Source of the DNA: Thermovorax subterraneus
GTDB taxonomy: Bacteria; Bacillota; Thermosediminibacteria; Thermosediminibacterales; Thermosediminibacteraceae
Reading direction: 5' to 3'
DNA length: 64,000 nt
NCBI GenBank assembly: GCA_021608145.1
Contig: JAKIHM010000011.1
Span: 1-64,000 of the forward strand
Part shown: positions 40,638 through 48,708 of the stretch, one piece after another
Layout of the letters: each line of letters starts with the position of its first letter
Position numbering within the stretch: position 1 is the first letter of the stretch
Notes under the pieces: generated by a model
The model's database searches: none
Told to the model about the DNA's origin: nothing
Seen by the model: only the letters and a program-made list of their open reading frames with translations
Translations under genes and position numbers: made by a program

Positions 40638-41684
40638 TTGCAAAAAAGACCTCTAATAGCGATTACCGCAGGAGACCCCGCCGGCATCGGTCCCGAAATT
40701 GTGGTAAAAGCTTTGTCTAATAAAGAACTTTACGAAAAAGTCAGGCCGGTTGTAATATGTTCAAAAAATATCATTGAGAAATCTCTAGAAATAACAAAGG
40801 TGAAGACGAACATTTACCCCGTAGAAATAGAAGCACTTAACCGACTGAGCGAAAAAGACTTTACTTTCGATAAAGTTTTCCTAATAGATTTGAAAAATGC
40901 AAGTAACGATATCCCCTTCGGTAAAATATCTGCGGAAGCGGGTAAAGCTGCCTTTGAATACATTAAAAAAGCTGTAGAGCTTGGGATGGCAGGACTTATA
41001 GACGGTGTAGCAACCGCCCCGATAAACAAGGAGGCAATTCATGCTGCGGGCATTGATTTCATCGGTCACACGGAGATGTTTGCAGAACTAACCAACAGCT
41101 CCGATGTCTTAACAATGTTCCAGGTAAGAAACCTCCGCATATTTTTCCTCACCCGACATCTTTCGCTGATAAAGGCATGTTCCATGGTGAAGCTGGAGAA
41201 TATTTACAAGACTCTCGTCAGCTGCCATAAAGCGCTGCAGACACTGGGCATAGAAAGTCCTTCAATTGCTGTGGCAGCCTTAAACCCACATGGAGGTGAA
41301 GGAGGGCTATTCGGAGACGAGGAGGTGAAAGAGATAATTCCGGCCGTTGAGAAAGCTAAAGCTGAAGGCATAAATGCAGTAGGCCCTGTTCCAGCGGATT
41401 CGGTCTTTTACCTTGCAAACCAGGGCCGTTTTGACGCTGTGCTCTCGCTATATCACGACCAGGGACACATCGCTGCTAAAATGCTGGATTTCGAGAGAAC
41501 CGTCAGCGTAACCATTGGCCTTCCGTTTATAAGGACTTCGGTTGACCACGGCACAGCCTTCGATATTGCCGGAAAGGGAATTGCAAGTTCAGTAAGCATG
41601 GAAGAAGCTATTAAGGTTGCGGGGGACTACGCTTTTTTGGTTAAAAGTAAACCGAAGACAATAAGGCCCTGGGATTGTCGTTAG
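40638..41684 (+). CDS. PdxA-family 4-phosphohydroxythreonine dehydrogenase-like enzyme
   Basis: 348 residues with all family motifs: GDPAGIGPEIVVKAL, IGHTEMFAELT, LTRHLSLIKA, ALNPHGGEGGLFGDEE, GPVPADSVFY, YHDQGHIAAKML and TSVDHGTAFDIAGKG, including the His/Asp metal ligands. PdxA oxidises and decarboxylates 4-phosphohydroxythreonine in B6 synthesis; PdxA2 and TphB relatives act on 4-phospho-sugar acids or aromatic dihydrodiols. Pairing with a catabolic LysR, with no other B6 genes, favours a catabolic role (inference). Confidence 0.85.
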   Translation: MQKRPLIAITAGDPAGIGPEIVVKALSNKELYEKVRPVVICSKNIIEKSLEITKVKTNIYPVEIEALNRLSEKDFTFDKVFLIDLKNASNDIPFGKISAEAGKAAFEYIKKAVELGMAGLIDGVATAPINKEAIHAAGIDFIGHTEMFAELTNSSDVLTMFQVRNLRIFFLTRHLSLIKACSMVKLENIYKTLVSCHKALQTLGIESPSIAVAALNPHGGEGGLFGDEEVKEIIPAVEKAKAEGINAVGPVPADSVFYLANQGRFDAVLSLYHDQGHIAAKMLDFERTVSVTIGLPFIRTSVDHGTAFDIAGKGIASSVSMEEAIKVAGDYAFLVKSKPKTIRPWDCR

Positions 41685-41707
41685 AATTTCACACGGCTTA
41701 TTTTATG

Positions 41708-42031
41708 TTATAACTCCATCCCAAAATTGCTTTCTAGAAAGTTTCTAACTGCTGCCAGGAATTTTTCCGCATTTTCTAGCTGTTTTTCGGCGTCTTCTTT
41801 AGAAACGATATAAAATAAAATAAAATAAAATAAAATTTTTTTAAATAAAATCATAATGGAGTTTTCCTGTAAGGGAAAGGTTTCTGTCAAGTTGAAAGGA
41901 ATCTGAAGTTGCGCTTGTTTATTTAAGAAAAAGCGGCAAAAATACTTTTCAATTGCACTCAAACCGTTTTCTGTCCCTTCCCAGCGTCCCGTAAAGCAAA
42001 ACCAAAGTAATCTATCCAGTTCCTGATTCAC
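41708..42031 (-). CDS. Hypothetical protein interrupted by a pentanucleotide repeat
   Basis: 107-residue frame. The N-terminal part (MNQELDRLLWFCFTGRW) and C-terminal helix (SKEDAEKQLENAEKFLAAVR) look HEPN-like, but the middle (ILFYFILFYIV) is the translation of a tandem (TTTTA) repeat. It may be a decaying HEPN-type gene or a slippage-prone one. No clear ribosome site decides the start. I cannot assign a function. Confidence 0.35.
   Translation of the reverse strand: MNQELDRLLWFCFTGRWEGTENGLSAIEKYFCRFFLNKQAQLQIPFNLTETFPLQENSIMILFKKILFYFILFYIVSKEDAEKQLENAEKFLAAVRNFLESNFGMEL
41812..41838. repeat. Tandem AAAAT pentanucleotide repeat
   Basis: About five consecutive copies of the 5-bp unit ATAAA/AAAAT inside the hypothetical gene 41708-42031. 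Five is not a multiple of three, so gain or loss of a unit would shift the reading frame. Confidence 0.75.
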
Positions 42032-42153
42032 TAGTGGTCTTTCAGCATCTCTTCGTCGAAAGCCTTACTGGAGGAATATATGTATGTCCCGCCTTCCGGC
42101 TATAGAAAGGAAAACACGAAATATGAAGAACATTGTCCGCTATATCAATCTGT
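42032..42153. other. Intergenic, nothing recognised
   Basis: Short gap between two minus-strand hypothetical genes, without clear promoter or hairpin. Confidence 0.3.
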
Positions 42154-42654
42154 TTATGTTATCCTGAAATATTTATCACTAATGTTAGAGGCCTCTCTGC
42201 CAGTACAGCCTTTTATACTTTTTCTATTTCGTAAATAGATGATTAATAAAATAATTGTAATCTCTCCACATAAAATTGCTGCTCCTACTTTCTGCTGCAA
42301 ATGTATAATCAACGGTTCATAATTAGACCCGGTAAAGTAAAGTTTGTCGCTACATAACCAGTCAATCAAAAACGCAGAAAATAATCTGGTACCGGATAAA
42401 ATAACCATTGCAATCAAAAAATGTTTCCAAATTCCTAAGATTTTTTTATTGGCATTACCCAAAAATACAATAAATAGCGCCGCAATAAATGCATTAATAC
42501 AAAACCTATAATAGTCCTGTTTTGTAACAATGTTTCTATTGTAAAAGATCAATTCTAAATATTGCCTCAAATCAATAATAAAATATAATGATATCCCAAT
42601 TATTGGAATTAGCATCAAGATTTCTATTAAATAAACAAGCCATCTTTTTTTCAA
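42154..42654 (-). CDS. Hypothetical four-helix membrane protein
   Basis: 166 residues with four predicted membrane helices (about 8-28, 49-66, 73-95 and 125-145) and a short polar tail. No family recognised. It follows the terminator at 42681-42711, so it is probably transcribed separately from the secreted protein gene before it. Its AT-rich composition resembles the surrounding accessory genes. Confidence 0.6.
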   Translation of the reverse strand: MKKRWLVYLIEILMLIPIIGISLYFIIDLRQYLELIFYNRNIVTKQDYYRFCINAFIAALFIVFLGNANKKILGIWKHFLIAMVILSGTRLFSAFLIDWLCSDKLYFTGSNYEPLIIHLQQKVGAAILCGEITIILLIIYLRNRKSIKGCTGREASNISDKYFRIT

Positions 42655-42680
42655 TTTACCACCACTCCTAAAAATCTAAG

Positions 42681-42711
42681 AAAATTGCCCCATCGTAAAC
42701 GGGGCAATTTT
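42681..42711 (-). terminator. Intrinsic terminator after the 191-residue protein gene
   Basis: AAAATTGCCCC (42681-42691) and GGGGCAATTTT (42701-42711) form a perfect 11-bp stem with a 9-nt loop; the 3' arm on the minus strand ends in TTTT. Five bp after the stop at 42716. Confidence 0.85.
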
Positions 42712-42715
42712 AAAA

Positions 42716-43291
42716 TTACTCGGGTTGGATTATATGTTCTGGATCTAGATCGGGTTCTACAGTAAACTCAGATATTTTCCATTTACCGTCAATTTTCACT
42801 AAGGTTGCTTTAATTATATCCTTCCCTTGCATCCGATCAATATATTTCTTACCCTCTTTAGTTATTCTATCTGTTATATATTTTTCGAGCACAACAGTTA
42901 CATGTGCCTCATTCCCAGAGATGGAAAGATCTTTAAATTCAATACTATTTACTCCACTATCAATTTGATCTGGTCCTTCAACAGCATTAGTAAATTGATC
43001 TTCTACCCAACTCTTATATAAACGCTGTGCTAGTTCATCAGTAAAAACTTCGTATAAAGCTTTCTTCCCGTTTTCAATGATGGTTGCTTTATTTTCAGCC
43101 GATGCCCTGTCTTTATAATGCTTTTTTGCCTGAATGTATATTTCATCCGCCAATACTGCAGCTTTTTTTATAACTTTCGCAATATCTCCTTTTTCTTCTT
43201 CATTTGGGGCTTTAGCTTGTATGAATGTAAAGGCACTAACAACTAGCACAATTAATACTACTATTGTAAATAATTTATTCTTCGTAAGCAT
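42716..43291 (-). CDS. Secreted or membrane-anchored hypothetical protein (NTF2-like?)
   Basis: 191 residues: signal sequence or anchor (about 5-27, ending IQAKA), a helical charged section (about 33-110) and a beta-rich C-terminal portion (EFKDLSISGNEAHVTVVLEK; IIKATLVKIDGKWKISEFTVE) that resembles the NTF2/DUF4829-type cone. Such domains accompany amidase genes like the one upstream (19 bp). No enzymatic residues seen. Family assignment tentative. Confidence 0.6.
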   Translation of the reverse strand: MLTKNKLFTIVVLIVLVVSAFTFIQAKAPNEEEKGDIAKVIKKAAVLADEIYIQAKKHYKDRASAENKATIIENGKKALYEVFTDELAQRLYKSWVEDQFTNAVEGPDQIDSGVNSIEFKDLSISGNEAHVTVVLEKYITDRITKEGKKYIDRMQGKDIIKATLVKIDGKWKISEFTVEPDLDPEHIIQPE

Positions 43292-43310
43292 ATCTATCCT
43301 CCTCTCTATC

Positions 43311-43883
43311 TTAATAAGTTGTATACAACTCTACCGGATATATTTTTGTAGTATTTCTCCATCTATTGTAAGGACTCAGAGACCAAATAGCATGATATCT
43401 ATTGCTCGTATGTTGATCAACTAACGCACCAGAATATCCGGAGTCAGGATCTGTCCCATTCGCAACATATATCGATACATGATCAATTTCAGCATCTCCA
43501 TTCCAATCATAAAAGATTACATCCCCTATTGTGGTATTGTCCGGATATGGATCTGAAGTAGTACCGGGGTATGGAGAAGTAGTGGCATTCTTACCCCTGC
43601 GGGGGTTGCTGTCAAGAACAATAAAAGTATATAATTTTTTAGCAACAGACCATGTGTGGGAATATTTATCATCAGATGTTGAACTAGTACCTTTGTTATC
43701 GTAATACCATGCGTATGGACTTGTTACATCTATTCCAAAGTTGGCAAACGGCCACCCTCCAGCGCGTAATGCTTGTGACACAAAATTGGCACAATCCGAA
43801 GAAAATGTTATATATGCAGGATTAGGATTCTCTGCATATTGGTCTGCATATTCGGCAGCTTTAATAGGATTTAAGCAGAATCT
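43311..43883 (-). pseudogene. 5'-truncated secreted amidase (Amidase_6 type)
   Basis: The open frame from 43883 encodes NPIKAAEYADQYAENPNPA, then FSSDCANFVSQALRAGGWPF with the catalytic Cys, and GDAEIDHVSIYVANG with the catalytic His, ending NTTKIYPVELYTTY. That is a nearly full amidase (peptidase-like) domain, but no start codon or signal peptide precedes it: TAA at 43884-43886 closes the frame. The internal GTG at 43781 would cut out the catalytic-loop approach. I read it as an amidase gene that lost its 5' end, next to another damaged gene. Confidence 0.65.
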
Positions 43884-43909
43884 TTATGTGATTGATGAGA
43901 ACTTTTGCT

Positions 43910-44680
43910 TTAGTCTATTGTATCATCAGTGATATATTCAACTTGCCCCGCTATAATTCTGAATTGACCAATGACTGTTCTACCGTCTTTATCATAAAGG
44001 GGTATCAATTTATCACCAACATTGTTTTGAGCTACAGCTTCTTCAGGTGTGCGCGGAGCGGGAGGTGTTAGGTCTGAAGAGCGCACATATCCGTATGTTC
44101 CATCAATGCCTATGGCCGCAATTAGATCTGGTTCTTTTCCTAAAATTTCAGCATAAATTGCCGAACCATATGTTTCTCCATATTCATTTTGATATTTATA
44201 ATTTGAAATTCCCTTTGACTTTAATAAAGAAGATTTAGTACTACCTAAAGTAACAATAGGACTTTTATAAGTAGTGTACGTATTATACCCATCACCGTTG
44301 TATAATCTGACCTGTCCACAACTATAATAATCTCCAGCGGTAGTATAATTTTTTGTCAACACATTAAAACCCGCAAGTTCTCTGTCATTGTATACCCAAC
44401 TACTTGATAATTTCAATAGACCGTCTGAATTATATAATCTAGCTTGAGCTCCCATATATCCTGTTGGAACATTGCCATCATTACAAACCACTAAGGTTTC
44501 AGCCGTTACGTATGTGCCAGTATTATAAATGCGTGCTTTGAAATCATAATCATATCCGTAAACAGTAGCATATTTATAAGGAGAATCTGCTTAAGCTGCA
44601 AAAGCAACAATTGAAAAGCTCAATATCAAAATGCAGACAGTTGAAATTAAAAATAACGTTTTATGAAACTTCTTTTTCAT
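43910..44680 (-). pseudogene. Secreted protein gene with nonsense codon after its signal peptide
   Basis: From ATG 44680 the frame gives a good signal peptide (MKKKFHKTLFLISTVCIL ... VAFAA), then TAA at 44591-44593, and continues without frameshift (ADSPYKYATVYGYDYDFKAR) to 43910. The mature part has a repeat region with VYGYDY/RLYNGDGYNTY strings and a C-terminal ~105-residue domain (ISNYKYQNEYGETYG, GIDGTYGYVRSSDL, PLYDKDGRTVIGQF). The latter is clearly paralogous to the C-terminus of the BlaR1-like protein encoded upstream. One base change would restore the gene; a sequencing error is possible. Confidence 0.7.
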
Positions 44681-44758
44681 ATTTACCATCCCTTCTCTTA
44701 TTGTTCTTTGGAGTTCAGATAAAATTTATGTTACCATTTATTAGCGCTTTCTTTAACT

Positions 44759-46096
44759 TTAATCATTTTCATTAATTACATATTCAATAACTCCACCTGT
44801 TTCCATTTTAAATTGACCAATGACCGTTCTCCCGTCCTTATCGTAAAGTGGTATTAGTTTTGCGCCAAGTTTGTTTAGAGCTACGGCTTCCTCGGGTGTA
44901 CGCGGTTCGGGAGAGTTCAGGTCCGAGGACCGTACATAACCTAATGTTCCATCTATCCCTTCGGCTGCAATTAAATCCGGCTCCTCTCCCAAAAACTCTG
45001 CATAAATTGCCGGACCATAAGTTTCGCCATATTCATTTACTTGATATTGATAATTTGAAATTTCTTTTGGTTTTAACAAGTCAGATTTACCGCTGCCCTT
45101 TATTTCGAGAGCTGACGTCTCAACTGCACCTGCCAAAATAGCGCCTAATAATACTATTGCCAGCGTTATTGCGGTTGCAACCATGCGCATCCATTTTTTG
45201 CTCATTGGAACTTCACCTCTCAGTATCACACCGACCCTCCTTTCCAACTTTTTCCGCATGCCACCAAATGCGGAAATTAATCTGGTTTTTTTGTCCGCAA
45301 CGTTCCACAACACGCTAAGCATCAATTCGCAATACCGCCTCCTTTCCCGATCGTTTATGGATTTCACGACGCTTTCATCGCAGGATAGTTCGCAAAATTG
45401 GTCGATATCGAGCCTTGCCGCATAGGCTAAAGGGTTGAACCAGTGCATCGCATTGATAAAAAGCATGAATAATTTTAACCAGACATCACGGCGCTTCCAG
45501 TGGGTCAATTCATGAAGAAAAACGCATTGCAATTCGTCTGCAGAAAGTTTTATATCAGGCAAAATAATGCAGGGCTTAACAATACCGCAAAGAAAGGGTG
45601 TTGTTATGTACGGGGAAATATATACGGGAATTTGTCCCCTTATACCCATCTGCTGTTTACACTTTGAAAGTACTTCTAAAATCCGATTATCATCGGTCAT
45701 AAAGCAGACTTTGAAAATGCGCCGCTTCAGATTATAGTACTGGACAAGAATTACAACTATAAATATCAAAGTTCCGGTCATCAAGATGTATGGAAAAGCT
45801 TTAAAGTAAACGAAAAATCCGGTACTGCCATTTTGCTGAGGTATACCACCAGAAGGGAGGTCAAAAACAATGAGCGGATTTAATTTAAGAATGGAGGATA
45901 AATTAAGCCACGACATCCACCGGTGATACGGTATCAGAAAAAACATATATATAGCTATACCGGTGTAATAATGCCATGCCGCCGAAAAGTATTTCAGGGT
46001 TATCACACTCAAAATTTTAAAAATCAGGTATATCCCTCCGGCTACAACCGACATGATAAACAGATGATTGTAAATGTTATTCAATTTAAACACCAC
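44759..46096 (-). CDS. BlaR1-like M56 metallopeptidase sensor with novel C-terminal domain
   Basis: 445 residues. Membrane helices at about 10-30, 37-55 and 98-118; the M56 zinc peptidase motif FLHELTHWKRRDVW (about 196) and downstream FNPLAYAARLDIDQFCELSCDE; a further helix (about 305-328); and a C-terminal extracellular domain (about 340-445: NEYGETYGPAIYAEFLG, GIDGTLGYVRSSDL). It should cleave or signal to BlaI when an outside cue is sensed. It lacks the penicillin-binding domain of true BlaR1; the sensor is instead the domain shared with the secreted protein at 43910-44680. GTG start assumed; TTG 46084 with AGGTGG upstream is an alternative. Confidence 0.82.
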   Translation of the reverse strand: MVFKLNNIYNHLFIMSVVAGGIYLIFKILSVITLKYFSAAWHYYTGIAIYMFFLIPYHRWMSWLNLSSILKLNPLIVFDLPSGGIPQQNGSTGFFVYFKAFPYILMTGTLIFIVVILVQYYNLKRRIFKVCFMTDDNRILEVLSKCKQQMGIRGQIPVYISPYITTPFLCGIVKPCIILPDIKLSADELQCVFLHELTHWKRRDVWLKLFMLFINAMHWFNPLAYAARLDIDQFCELSCDESVVKSINDRERRRYCELMLSVLWNVADKKTRLISAFGGMRKKLERRVGVILRGEVPMSKKWMRMVATAITLAIVLLGAILAGAVETSALEIKGSGKSDLLKPKEISNYQYQVNEYGETYGPAIYAEFLGEEPDLIAAEGIDGTLGYVRSSDLNSPEPRTPEEAVALNKLGAKLIPLYDKDGRTVIGQFKMETGGVIEYVINEND

Positions 46097-46465
46097 CTAC
46101 TCTTTCAGGCGTTTCATAATGCTTTCAATGTCTTCCTTCGTTAAGTCGCCATTCTCAAATAACGCGGTTATAAAGCCCAATATTGAGCCTTTATGAACTT
46201 CGTTTATGAATTGCTTCGTTTCAAAATACCGGTATTCTTGTTCCGTTATACAAGGTTCATAATAATTGGCCTTTCCAACCCTGGTTGCCTTGAGTATTCC
46301 TTTTTTTATCAAACGGCTTAAAAAAGTAATTACAGTATTTTGCTTCCATATTTTCCCTTTTGGTAAATTCTCCATGATTTCCGAAGTTGTAACAGGTCGC
46401 CCGGCTTTCCATATATACTCCATAATTTGCCTTTCTGCATCAGACATTTGTTGAAATTTTTTCAT
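46097..46465 (-). CDS. BlaI/MecI-family repressor
   Basis: 122 residues with the Penicillinase_R winged helix: MSDAERQIMEYIWKAGRPVT, WKQNTVITFLSRLIKKGIL, and the C-terminal dimerisation helix (EVHKGSILGFITALFENGDL). AAAGGAG precedes the ATG. It should repress its own operon through the two CTACA-N3-TGTAG dyads just upstream, relieved by BlaR1-type proteolysis. Confidence 0.9.
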   Translation of the reverse strand: MKKFQQMSDAERQIMEYIWKAGRPVTTSEIMENLPKGKIWKQNTVITFLSRLIKKGILKATRVGKANYYEPCITEQEYRYFETKQFINEVHKGSILGFITALFENGDLTKEDIESIMKRLKE

Positions 46466-46487
46466 GTTTTAATCTCCTTTCATATTT

Positions 46488-46525
46488 CTACAATATGTAG
46501 GTTAACCTTATTCTACATTATGTAG
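46488..46525 (-). promoter_or_regulatory. Two BlaI-type operator dyads
   Basis: CTACAATATGTAG (46488-46500) and CTACATTATGTAG (46513-46525) are perfect CTACA-N3-TGTAG dyads, 25 bp centre to centre, 23 bp before the blaI start. They match the TACA...TGTA core of known BlaI/MecI operators. Confidence 0.8.
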
Positions 46526-46589
46526 AGATATATGTCAATATTTTATTTTCAAAAAAATTTTAAGGTTAATTGTAAAATTAAATGCGACA

Positions 46590-46846
46590 GAAAAAAAGTT
46601 GAACCATAGTGTGAAACCCGAAATGATGTTGGTTGGCAAAAAACTAACACATATGGAAGGTTTCAGCTATGGTTCTTACTAAGGAGTATACCACACTCAT
46701 CCGCAGGGGGGTTGCCGAACGGTTGCCTATTTCGTGGCCTTCTTTTGCTATTAACTTCGTCATGTCCGGGTATTTGTCATCCACATCTTTACTAGGAAAA
46801 AAGTATATGCCCTGCCATCATAAGGATGTTTTTTCAGGCAGGGCTT
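46590..46846 (+). mobile_element. IS end fragment and read-through ORF remnant
   Basis: AACCATAGTGTGAAACC (about 46602-46618) faces GGTTTCAGCTATGGTT (about 46658-46673), an imperfect inverted repeat. The ATG within the second arm opens a 60-codon frame (MVLTKEYTTLIRRGVAERLP) that soon becomes unrelated sequence. This looks like the left end of an IS with a truncated transposase start. No full element or target duplication is seen. Confidence 0.4.
46809..46844 (-). terminator. Hairpin after the DUF1445 gene
   Basis: GCCCTGCC (46809-46816) pairs with GGCAGGGC (46837-46844). On the minus strand it follows the 5-oxoproline operon and is trailed by ATATACTTTTTT, consistent with a terminator. Confidence 0.65.
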
Positions 46847-46881
46847 AATCAAATAAATTTTTAAATTGCTATCGCATCTTT

Positions 46882-47664
46882 CTATATCACACCTAATTCT
46901 TCATCACGCAGATCTGTTATGAACATGTGTCCTGGCGAATGGGTTATCATTATTTCTGGTTTTGATTCTAGGGCAACGGCCTGAGGCGTTACACCACATG
47001 CCCAAAATACAGGAATCTCATCTTTTTTGACCTCAACAGGATCGCCGAAATCCGGCTTATCTAAAGAGCGTATTCCTATCGCTTCAGGATCTCCTATATG
47101 TACCGGAGCTCCGTGAACCGAAGGAAACCTCGATGTAACTTGAATTGCTCTAACAACCTTATCTTTCGGAATGGGCCTCATGCTGACAACCATTTTACCT
47201 TTGAATATCCCTGCAGGTTTGGTCTGGATGTTTGTGATGTACATCGGCACATTTTTCCCTTCCTCTATATGCCTTACAGGGATTCCATTTTCGATCAAAG
47301 CCCATTCAAATGTAAAACTGCACCCGAGCAAAAACGCCACAAAGTCTTCTCGCCAAAAATCGCGGATATCTTTTACTTCCGCATATAATTCCCCTTTTTT
47401 GTAAATTCGATATTTGGGTAAATCAGTCTTAAGGTCTGCACCAGGTGCCACATTTTTGGGCTCTGGATCTCCCGGATCAGTAACCTCTAAAATCGGACAT
47501 GGCTTCGGATTTCTAAAGGCAAACAACATAAAATCATACGCTAAATCTTTAGGTAATATTACCAAGTTGGCTTGTGTAAACCCAGGGGCGATTCCGCAAG
47601 TAGGCCCTTCCCAATTACCCTTTCTAATCATTTCCCTCGCCTCTTTTGCATCCACCCTTGCCAC
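46882..47664 (-). CDS. DUF1445 family putative hydro-lyase (YcsI-like)
   Basis: 260 residues. KEAREMIRKGNWEGPTCGIA, PGFTQANLVILP, FLLGCSFTFEWALIENGIP, and VFWACGVTPQAV with THSPGHMFITD near the end are diagnostic of DUF1445. B. subtilis ycsI belongs to this family and sits with ycsF, kipI and kipA homologues as here. Enzymatic role is not certain; D-glutamate/5-oxoproline cyclase-type chemistry has been proposed for relatives. Last gene of the operon, 11 bp after pxpC. Confidence 0.85.
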   Translation of the reverse strand: MARVDAKEAREMIRKGNWEGPTCGIAPGFTQANLVILPKDLAYDFMLFAFRNPKPCPILEVTDPGDPEPKNVAPGADLKTDLPKYRIYKKGELYAEVKDIRDFWREDFVAFLLGCSFTFEWALIENGIPVRHIEEGKNVPMYITNIQTKPAGIFKGKMVVSMRPIPKDKVVRAIQVTSRFPSVHGAPVHIGDPEAIGIRSLDKPDFGDPVEVKKDEIPVFWACGVTPQAVALESKPEIMITHSPGHMFITDLRDEELGVI

Positions 47665-47675
47665 CCCACTTATTT

Positions 47676-48683
47676 TTAATTAATATTTTCCAAAACGACA
47701 TCGTAATGTTTCCCATTCACAGTAATGTCAAAATAGTTTACAATTTTCAAAGTGGCCTTAATCTGTTCGATACTCTTTTCCAAGTCCCTTAAAACTTTTT
47801 GCGCTTCTTCTACACTGATCGCTTTGAATCTGATCCTATCGTCAGGCTTAAGCTGGGCAAGTTTCGGCAAATCGCTCCAAATGCAGGTGGCAATTTTCGC
47901 ATACCCACCCGTTGTCTGAGCATCTTTCAACATTATAATCGGATTGCCGTTTGCCGGAATTTGTATAGCTCCTGGCACGATACCATCGGTTATAATATCG
48001 TGTTTTTTCTTTGCCCGAATTTGTGGTCCTTCTAACCTGTACCCCATTCTATCAGAGTCCTTCGTAATAGTATAAGTAGAATTTAAAAAAAGTTTTATAT
48101 TATCCTCATCAAAGTAATTATCTTGAGGACCTAAAATAACCCTTATCTCGGTGACGTTTTCATAAGTAGGCACGTATCTTTCATCAACCCTGTAAAATTT
48201 GGCCGGTTTCTTTCCCAGTTCTCTGAAAAGCAAGTCTTCCTTTTTCAACGGCCTTCCTTCTAATCCCCCCAATTTTCCCCTGGTATAGGTAGAAGCGCTC
48301 CCCATTACCACCTCGGCTTTAAATCCCCCGCTAACAGCAAGATACGCCCTACATCCAGAACTTACCGCCCCTATTGATAGCACATCACCCTTCTTCAAGG
48401 GGAAAGACGACCACACCATTCTCTTTTTACCGTTAACTTCGACAGGAAGCTGTGCACCGGTTATTGCAACGGCCACATCTTCCAAAACTTCCAGCGTTGG
48501 ACCCAGCACTGTAATCTCTAGCGCGGGCGCGTTTTCCTCGTTACCGAGAAGGATATTGGCAACTCTAAACGCAAACTCATCCATAGCCCCTGAAGTGGGT
48601 ACTCCCTGACTTTCATAACCGTATCTTCCCAGATCTTGAATCGTAGTAAGAAGGCCCGGCTGCAATACCCTGAAAGTAGCCAT
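47676..48683 (-). CDS. pxpC: 5-oxoprolinase subunit C
   Basis: 335 residues of the KipA/AHS2 fold: FRVLQPGLLTTIQDLGRYGY, GVPTSGAMDEFAFRVAN, NAPALEITVLGP, VILGPQDNYF and the conserved GAIQIPANGNPIIMLKDAQT, TGGYAKIATC. With PxpA and PxpB it hydrolyses 5-oxo-L-proline to glutamate with ATP. GAGGAG precedes the ATG and it begins 25 bp after pxpB. Confidence 0.92.
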   Translation of the reverse strand: MATFRVLQPGLLTTIQDLGRYGYESQGVPTSGAMDEFAFRVANILLGNEENAPALEITVLGPTLEVLEDVAVAITGAQLPVEVNGKKRMVWSSFPLKKGDVLSIGAVSSGCRAYLAVSGGFKAEVVMGSASTYTRGKLGGLEGRPLKKEDLLFRELGKKPAKFYRVDERYVPTYENVTEIRVILGPQDNYFDEDNIKLFLNSTYTITKDSDRMGYRLEGPQIRAKKKHDIITDGIVPGAIQIPANGNPIIMLKDAQTTGGYAKIATCIWSDLPKLAQLKPDDRIRFKAISVEEAQKVLRDLEKSIEQIKATLKIVNYFDITVNGKHYDVVLENIN

Positions 48684-48708
48684 TTTGATTCTCCTCCATC
48701 AAAAATTT

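Noticed and set aside
41812-41838. CRISPR array or other ordered repeat
   Set aside because: The repeat unit is only 5 bp with no spacers; no CRISPR-type repeats were seen anywhere in the window.
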